Shown piece by piece: positions 14,547 through 17,922 of a DNA stretch of 17,922 nucleotides (position 1 is its first letter; every line of letters begins with the position of its first letter). The notes beneath the pieces are model-generated. The model did no database searches, was not told the origin of the DNA, and saw only the letters and a list, made by a program, of their open reading frames with translations. The translations under genes were made by a program, and so were the position numbers. Origin of the DNA: Rhodobacteraceae bacterium UBA7436 (GTDB lineage: Bacteria; Pseudomonadota; Alphaproteobacteria; Rhodobacterales; Rhodobacteraceae); contig DLQI01000151.1 of the NCBI GenBank assembly GCA_002478745.1, positions 1-17,922 on the forward strand, written 5' to 3'.

Positions 14547-15678
14547 AGCATATAAAATCAAAAGCGTTGAAGCTATCCCGGTCTCCTATCAAGAGCCAAC
14601 GGATCACAACCGGTTTCGTGCAGTTTGTCTGGTCAAAATCACCGGTGAAAATGGTCAAGTAGGCTGGGGCGAATGCTGTTCCTATTTTCCTGAAGCAACG
14701 TTGGCCGCAGCCAAAATCGTTGAAGGACTTTCCGAGATTGTTGTTGGCCGAAACGCTATGCATACGGCTGGCATCTGGCACGACTTGCACGATCACAGCT
14801 GGTGGTATGGAACTGGCGCTGGTCTTGTATCAATCGCGATCTCGGGGATCGATATTGCGCTTTGGGACCTCAAGGGCAAGATGCTTGGCGTCAGCGTGCT
14901 CGACCTCTTGGGCGGACCAATGCATGAAAAAATGCCAGCAGTCGCCAGTTTACATGGCACCAAAGCAACCATCGAGGAAATGGCTGAAGAAATTTCGATC
15001 CATACCGCTACGGGCTTGCATGGGGCGAAAGTTGGATTTGGGAAACGTGGAGAGGCTAATCTTGGCTTTGACCATGATCGCGATGTCGATTTTGTCCGCC
15101 AAGTTTCCGAGGCGATGGGGCCCAGCAAGATGCTGATGATTGATCTGGGCGTCAAGAATTTCTGGGATGTTCCAACTGCCATTCGCCGTGCGCGTGTCTT
15201 TGAAGATTATGGTGTTCACTGGCTTGAAGAACCTTTGGGGCACGATGACCCTGAAGGATACGCAGCACTTCGTGCGGCGACCGGTATACGTATTGCCTAC
15301 GGTGAACGTGAATGGAATGCACGGGGCGTAAAGCGGATCGTTGACACTGGAACGGTTGACGTGATCGGGCTTGATCCCGGGCGGGTCGCCGGAATCACTG
15401 GGTTCGCCAAGGCGGCGGAAATATGTGCTCAATCCCGCCGTCAGGCGAATGCTCATAACTTCTCGACGGCCATAGTCGGGGCTGCAAGCCAGGCGCTAAG
15501 TTGGTCCAATCCGGCGTGTACAATGCTTGAACTTCAGCCAGTTTATGGCCCGGCGCAAAAAGACCTGGTAGACAAGCCTATCTGGCATGAGAAGGGGTAT
15601 GTTCCGATGCCCACGGGGCCGGGTCTTGGGATTGAAATTAACGAAGACCTTGTCGCGTCCGCGCGTATGGACAAATAG
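14539..15678 (+). CDS. enolase-superfamily (mandelate racemase type) sugar-acid dehydratase, copy 2
   Basis: This 379-residue paralogue of the minus-arm dehydratase has a cap domain with VGWGECCSYFPEA and DHSWWYGTGAGL. The barrel has metal ligands at about D202 (LMIDLGVK), E230 (WLEEPLG) and E256 (YGEREW), and acid/base residues D279 (GLDPGRVAGITG) and H306 (AHNFSTA). As in copy 1, the second-strand motif is KVG, lacking the second lysine of KxK. It should convert an aldonate to a 2-keto-3-deoxy acid. The start at 14539 lies 8 bases inside the hydrolase gene and has no clear ribosome site, so translation probably depends on ribosomes finishing the hydrolase. A far-upstream ATG (14479) would add 20 residues unlike the family. 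Two dehydratases in one locus suggest two acids or two epimers as substrates. Confidence 0.88.
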   Translation: MSKAYKIKSVEAIPVSYQEPTDHNRFRAVCLVKITGENGQVGWGECCSYFPEATLAAAKIVEGLSEIVVGRNAMHTAGIWHDLHDHSWWYGTGAGLVSIAISGIDIALWDLKGKMLGVSVLDLLGGPMHEKMPAVASLHGTKATIEEMAEEISIHTATGLHGAKVGFGKRGEANLGFDHDRDVDFVRQVSEAMGPSKMLMIDLGVKNFWDVPTAIRRARVFEDYGVHWLEEPLGHDDPEGYAALRAATGIRIAYGEREWNARGVKRIVDTGTVDVIGLDPGRVAGITGFAKAAEICAQSRRQANAHNFSTAIVGAASQALSWSNPACTMLELQPVYGPAQKDLVDKPIWHEKGYVPMPTGPGLGIEINEDLVASARMDK

Positions 15679-15687
15679 GAGACAAAA

Positions 15688-16455
15688 ATGAGTGATAATC
15701 TCAGTTTTGGCTTAGAGGGCAAAACCGTTCTATTGACAGGCGCTACCGGCGCCATAGGCGGCGCCGTTGCCAAAGGTTTTTCAGAAGCTGGTTCTAAAGT
15801 GGCTGTGGTCGACATTGATCAAGCCCAATGCGATGAATTCGCCCAGGAACTAGGGCCGCAACACGCTGGTTTCGGCGTCGATCTGACCGATACCGCACGC
15901 TTGCCCTCACTTGTTAAGAAAATCGATAGCACACTTGGCAAAATTGACGTTTTGGTGAACATTGCTGGTGTTATCAAACGAGCGGACGATTTGTTTCAAG
16001 TATCGGAATCTGATTTCGATTTCCAGATGGACATCAACGTAAAGGTGCCGTTTTTTCTCAGTCAAGCTGTTGCAAAATTGATGGTTGACGACGGCCGGAG
16101 TGGTGTGATCATCAACTATTCCTCACAAGGCTGGATGTCAGGTGGGTTTGGCGGGTCGGTCGTTTATAATGCAGGCAAAGGTGCAATCACAACCATGACC
16201 CGTGGTCTCGCACGCAGTTGGGCAGACCATGGAATTCGCGTAAATTCGGTTGCGCCGGGTTTGGTGGAGACACCAATGCTTGGACTAGATAGAATGAGCG
16301 GAGGTCAAATCGAAAATATGGTGGGTGGCATTCCACTCAAACGCTTGGCGCAACCCGGAGATCATACAGGCGCAACCTTGTTTTTGGCAAGTGATCATGC
16401 GGCTTACATGACAGGTGCAACGATCAATGTAAGTGGTGGGTTCTTGATGTATTAA
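15688..16455 (+). CDS. short-chain dehydrogenase/reductase, second of two
   Basis: This 255-residue classical SDR has TGATGAIG (17-24), an Asp at the end of strand 2 (VVDID, D42) that favours NAD(H), NIAG (91-94), NYSSQG with catalytic Ser about 145-146, YNAGK (Y160, K164), PGLVETPM, and a standard C-terminal strand GATINVSGG. It resembles the sugar-acid dehydrogenases (gluconate 5-dehydrogenase or 2-keto-3-deoxy-L-fuconate dehydrogenase type) and is the better candidate for NAD-linked oxidation of the 2-keto-3-deoxy acid to the 2,4-diketo acid, next to the dehydratase that would make its substrate. AGGAG lies six bases before the ATG, and the gap after the dehydratase is 9 bases. It is the last gene of the operon, 20 bases before a terminator hairpin. 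Confidence 0.88.
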   Translation: MSDNLSFGLEGKTVLLTGATGAIGGAVAKGFSEAGSKVAVVDIDQAQCDEFAQELGPQHAGFGVDLTDTARLPSLVKKIDSTLGKIDVLVNIAGVIKRADDLFQVSESDFDFQMDINVKVPFFLSQAVAKLMVDDGRSGVIINYSSQGWMSGGFGGSVVYNAGKGAITTMTRGLARSWADHGIRVNSVAPGLVETPMLGLDRMSGGQIENMVGGIPLKRLAQPGDHTGATLFLASDHAAYMTGATINVSGGFLMY

Positions 16456-16475
16456 ACTAACCTCCCTGACGACTC

Positions 16476-16503
16476 AGGCCCGGCCTAACGCTGGGCCTTT
16501 TTT
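16476..16503 (+). terminator. rho-independent terminator of the plus operon
   Basis: AGGCCCGGC pairs with GCTGGGCCT (nine pairs, one G-U) around CTAAC, followed by TTTTTT (16498-16503). The T-run overlaps the stop codon of the converging reductase gene. There is no U-run in the other direction, so it serves mainly the plus strand. Confidence 0.88.
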
Positions 16504-17536
16504 ATCCGATGGGTGCGTCCGGAACGATTAAACCGCGGTTCTTCATTTCTGTCCACAGCTCTCTGGGAATATTTAAATTGAAATTTTCCATATTTCCAGT
16601 AATTTGACGCGCTGTTCGGGCACCTGGAATAATCGAATAGACAGCTGGATGAAGGAGCGGGAATTGCAACGCTGCGGCCATCAGCGGCACGTTGAATTCC
16701 GCGCAACAATCCTGAAGCCCAATGGCTCGAGCGCGAATGTAATCCGGGACGGGGCCATAATTATAGCGCACGTCTGGATTTGTTGGATTTGTTAACAATC
16801 CGGAGGCAAACGGTGAACCAACAACAATTTTTATCCCGCGCTCGATACATCTCTTCATTGCCGTATTTAGCGAATTTTGATCAAGAAGTGTGTAGGGCAT
16901 CGCAACAAGGAAAAAATCCAAATCGATACGATCTGCAAAAAATTCGAAATCGCCCAACGCGTTGATACCCATTCCGACCGACGAAATTTCTCCACGTGAT
17001 TTCAAATTATGAAGATACTCCAACCCGCTATCTTTGAGCTGTTGGTAGTATCTGTCAAATTTATCGCCATGATATCCTTGGTCCAGATCGTGAATGATCA
17101 GCGCGTCAACCGAACTTTGGCCAAGGCGCAATTGGCTTTGTGTATAAGATACTGCGAGTCCCTCTGCGGTGTAGTCATATTTGACTTCGAAATTCTGTCC
17201 ACCGCACCATTGGACGCGCTTGTCTTCACCGCGTGGCGCCGGAAGATACACGCGCCCAACTTTAGTTGAGACGTAGTAACCTTGCCGTGAATGCTGTCGT
17301 AACAATCCGCCCAAACGGTGCTCGCTCAGCCCGTGCCCATACCAAGGTGCTGTATCATAATACCGCACGCCTGCATCCCATGCAGTGTCTAGAGCCAGCC
17401 GAGTGTCGGCTTCAGAAGTTTCGACAAACAGGTCACCAAGTGGCGCGCAACCAAATCCAAATTGGGGCATTTCAATGGAAGAAATCGGTGCCGTTCGCGG
17501 CGGGTATTTTGTGGGATTATCTGCTGTTGAACTCAT
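16502..17536 (-). CDS. aldo/keto reductase, D-threo-aldose 1-dehydrogenase / L-fucose dehydrogenase-like
   Basis: This 344-residue cytoplasmic TIM-barrel oxidoreductase is predicted to oxidise the free aldose at C1 to its lactone, the first step of the pathway. The family tetrad is visible: D61 and Y66 in YYDTAPWYGHG, K92 in STKVGR and H149 in LIIHD. FGFGCAPLGDLF starts the barrel, and the C-terminal segment AAALQFPLLHPAVYSIIPGA is typical of the L-fucose/D-arabinose dehydrogenase group. The ATG at 17536 has GGAG five bases upstream. The gene is transcribed alone, toward the plus operon, and its stop codon lies within that operon's terminator T-run. It is the only intact reductase of this type here, since the remnant at 1841-2170 has lost its active site. 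The substrate could be L-fucose, L-galactose, D-arabinose or L-rhamnose. Confidence 0.88.
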   Translation of the reverse strand: MSSTADNPTKYPPRTAPISSIEMPQFGFGCAPLGDLFVETSEADTRLALDTAWDAGVRYYDTAPWYGHGLSEHRLGGLLRQHSRQGYYVSTKVGRVYLPAPRGEDKRVQWCGGQNFEVKYDYTAEGLAVSYTQSQLRLGQSSVDALIIHDLDQGYHGDKFDRYYQQLKDSGLEYLHNLKSRGEISSVGMGINALGDFEFFADRIDLDFFLVAMPYTLLDQNSLNTAMKRCIERGIKIVVGSPFASGLLTNPTNPDVRYNYGPVPDYIRARAIGLQDCCAEFNVPLMAAALQFPLLHPAVYSIIPGARTARQITGNMENFNLNIPRELWTEMKNRGLIVPDAPIG

Positions 17537-17679
17537 GGTGACTCCGTTTTTTTTTGCAAAAAGGTAATTGGCATTGATTTATATATTTTATGACTTGGTG
17601 TCACTGTTTGGATTTAGTTTCCTTACTGTAATGTGTAAGAATACGACGTGCCTTTGTCAGACGAAATCACTTGAGACAG

Positions 17680-17722
17680 GCAGGGTGACTTTGTCACCTC
17701 GGCCAATGACAAAACACCCTGC
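17680..17722. repeat. long imperfect inverted repeat with a nested palindrome
   Basis: GCAGGGTG-AC-TTTGTCA (17680-17696) pairs with TGACAAA-A-CACCCTGC (17707-17722): 15 base pairs interrupted by a 2-by-1 internal loop, with a 10-base spacer. Its left arm also forms a small perfect palindrome GGTGAC-TTT-GTCACC (17684-17698). No T-run follows on either strand. It could be an operator, an attachment-type site or an RNA hairpin of a gene beyond the window. Confidence 0.6.
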
Positions 17723-17853
17723 ATCTCGCTACTTTAAACCTGGCCCGGGGTTCCTGGACCATCTTGCTTGGGTCTGTGGACTGGGGATCAAGAGCCACGC
17801 CCTACGTTTCCGCCTTCAGTGTTGCATGAGCTCAATTTGCGCTGGACGGTTTT

Positions 17854-17880
17854 GCTTGGTCCGCGGTCCGTGGACCAAGC
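17854..17880. repeat. perfect inverted repeat near the right edge
   Basis: GCTTGGTCC and GGACCAAGC are perfect 9-base arms around GCGGTCCGT. It is GC-rich, with no T-run on the plus strand, so a terminator role is not supported. It lies 42 bases from the window end. Confidence 0.55.
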
Positions 17881-17922
17881 CACGCGCGCCTAGCCACACC
17901 ATCAAAAATGGGGTATAATAAA

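Larger units (their letters stand above)
17537..17922. other. non-coding stretch at the right edge
   Basis: No reading frame here looks like a protein: an open frame from 17568 to 17918 on the plus strand has Cys/Ser/Arg-rich composition and no family motif. The segment begins with a nine-T run (17547-17555) and an AT-rich patch (17578-17590) that may hold the promoter of the reductase on the minus strand, although no convincing -35/-10 pair was found. It holds two sizeable inverted repeats, listed separately. Confidence 0.6.

Noticed and set aside
17568..17918. Open frame of 116 codons on the plus strand at the right edge
   Set aside because: No plausible ribosome site, unusual composition and no recognisable domain; the frame runs across two inverted repeats.
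1..17922. CRISPR array, rRNA, tRNA, insertion sequence or toxin-antitoxin pair
   Set aside because: No regularly spaced repeats, no cloverleaf or ribosomal sequence, no transposase motif and no small paired genes were seen.

Overview
The window looks like chromosome or replicon sequence from a moderate-GC alphaproteobacterium, most likely of the Rhodobacterales (roseobacter) type. I infer this from the gene families, codon usage and tightly overlapping operon style; no rRNA or tRNA is present to confirm it. Most of the window is one catabolic locus for a 6-deoxy-hexose or related aldose (L-fucose, L-rhamnose, L-galactose or D-arabinose type), arranged around a divergent control region at about 4223-4439.

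Left edge (1-790, minus): a decayed plasmid- or phage-type primase/AAA-ATPase gene, broken by frameshifts and a stop. It ends exactly where the sugar locus begins, so the locus borders old mobile DNA. Minus-strand arm (4222 down to 791): an enolase-superfamily sugar-acid dehydratase, a xylose-isomerase-like TIM-barrel protein, the 3' remnant of an aldo/keto reductase, and an amidohydrolase-fold sugar lactonase.

Plus-strand arm (4440-16455): thirteen genes that look like one operon. In order they encode a RhaS-type sugar-binding protein, a double ABC ATPase, two permeases, a FadR-subfamily GntR regulator, a Gfo/Idh/MocA oxidoreductase, an acetoacetate-decarboxylase-family protein, a RhaM-type mutarotase, an SDR, a CtBP-like 2-hydroxyacid dehydrogenase, an FAH-family hydrolase, a second enolase-superfamily dehydratase and a second SDR. 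Nearly all junctions are ATGA-type or short overlaps, and the run ends at a clear rho-independent terminator (16476-16503). A full-length aldo/keto reductase of the D-threo-aldose 1-dehydrogenase type (16502-17536) converges on this terminator from the minus strand. The last 385 bases hold no convincing gene but contain inverted repeats.

The genes fit a non-phosphorylative route: import, anomer conversion (mutarotase), oxidation to lactone (aldo/keto reductase), lactone opening (amidohydrolase), dehydration to a 2-keto-3-deoxy acid (enolase-superfamily), oxidation to a 2,4-diketo acid (SDR) and cleavage to pyruvate plus a hydroxy acid (FAH hydrolase). This matches the known L-fucose/L-rhamnose diketo-hydrolase pathway. 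Four genes are not explained by it: the Gfo/Idh oxidoreductase, the acetoacetate-decarboxylase-like protein, the CtBP-like dehydrogenase and the TIM-barrel isomerase. With the second dehydratase, they suggest a branch or a second substrate. The divergent promoter region carries two matching FadR/PdhR-like operator boxes placed over the two candidate promoters, with a perfect AT-rich palindrome exactly midway between them. This gives a sequence-level model of how the embedded GntR protein could control both arms.
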